Origin: DATKKM01 sp035542855
GTDB taxonomy: Bacteria > Chloroflexota > Dehalococcoidia > SM23-28-2 > RBG-16-64-32
DNA: 7,210 nt
Direction: 5' to 3'
Assembly (NCBI GenBank): GCA_035542855.1
Contig: DATKKM010000013.1
Span: 1-7,210, forward strand
The notes under the pieces were generated by a model, which did not search any database, was not told the DNA's origin, and saw only the letters and a list, made by a program, of their open reading frames with translations. The position numbers and the translations under genes were made by a program. Below, piece after piece: positions 5,602 through 7,210 of this stretch (its first letter is position 1; every line of letters starts with the position of its first letter).

Positions 5602-5631
5602 ACTGTAACGTAAACGTCAGGTTACAGGCAA
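5602..5631 (-). promoter_or_regulatory. Promoter with inverted-repeat operator upstream of the zinc-ribbon gene
   Basis: The minus strand has TTGCCT (5626-5631) and TACAGT (5602-5607) 18 bases apart, a moderate sigma-70-like pair. A 25-base inverted repeat CTGTAAC-11-GTTACAG (5603-5627) covers the spacer and overlaps both boxes. Inside it lies a second, offset near-palindrome TAACGT-AA-ACGTCA (5606-5619) that resembles sites of MerR-type regulators of acyl-CoA breakdown such as LiuR. A bound protein here would control access of polymerase. The leader to the AGGAGG would be roughly 80 bases and contains a tiny reading frame at 5523-5555. Confidence 0.5.
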
Positions 5632-5689
5632 TACGCCCAGTCGCGAAATTCAGCGGAAGTACGCAGAAAAGCGGTAGTCCGGCGGCCCG

Positions 5690-7210
<1,521 letters not shown>

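Noticed and set aside
5641..5689. Terminator directly after the mutase gene
   Set aside because: A TTTT is present near 5668, but I find no stable stem before it.

Overview
The window is GC-rich DNA, and every gene I can support lies on the minus strand, so it reads right to left. In order of transcription it holds: an acyl-CoA mutase large subunit (start beyond the right edge); a 71-residue zinc-ribbon protein; the beta and alpha subunits of an ADP-forming acyl-CoA synthetase; a secreted beta-propeller fused to a nine-helix membrane domain; an AhpD-like protein; and the first 43 codons of a short-chain dehydrogenase (cut by the left edge). There are no rRNA, tRNA, CRISPR or transposase genes. 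The gene mix and composition resemble Chloroflexota or a similar GC-rich lineage. That placement is an impression from family knowledge, not a demonstrated assignment.

Right part (about 5190-7210). The mutase would usually be labelled methylmalonyl-CoA mutase. At the two residues that set substrate choice, however, it has the Phe/Gln pair of isobutyryl-CoA mutase instead of Tyr/Arg. It lacks a B12 domain, so a separate small subunit is expected elsewhere. After it comes a 188-base gap with a promoter-like pair whose spacer is filled by an inverted repeat. This leads to the zinc-ribbon gene, which starts at TTG behind a perfect AGGAGG and ends at a clear intrinsic terminator.

Middle part (2960-5190). 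The synthetase beta subunit (ATP-grasp) seems to have its own promoter placed so close to a GTG start that the mRNA would be almost leaderless. A 73-base pair of inverted REP-like hairpins (a REPIN) sits between beta and alpha and supplies the TAG that ends beta. Beta and alpha are in the same frame with no other stop between them. The four catalytic residues known for this enzyme class are all in place.

Left part (1-2960). The propeller/membrane protein has a good -10 box ahead of it and no known function. Next come an AhpD-like protein whose redox CxxC is present but whose usual histidine is Phe, a 153-base gap, and the dehydrogenase, whose start codon lies inside a tandem heptamer repeat.

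A working picture is acyl-CoA metabolism: a carbon-skeleton mutase for branched and straight C4 acyl-CoA, plus an enzyme that converts acyl-CoA to free acid while making ATP. The membrane protein and the AhpD-like protein cannot be tied to this pathway from sequence alone.
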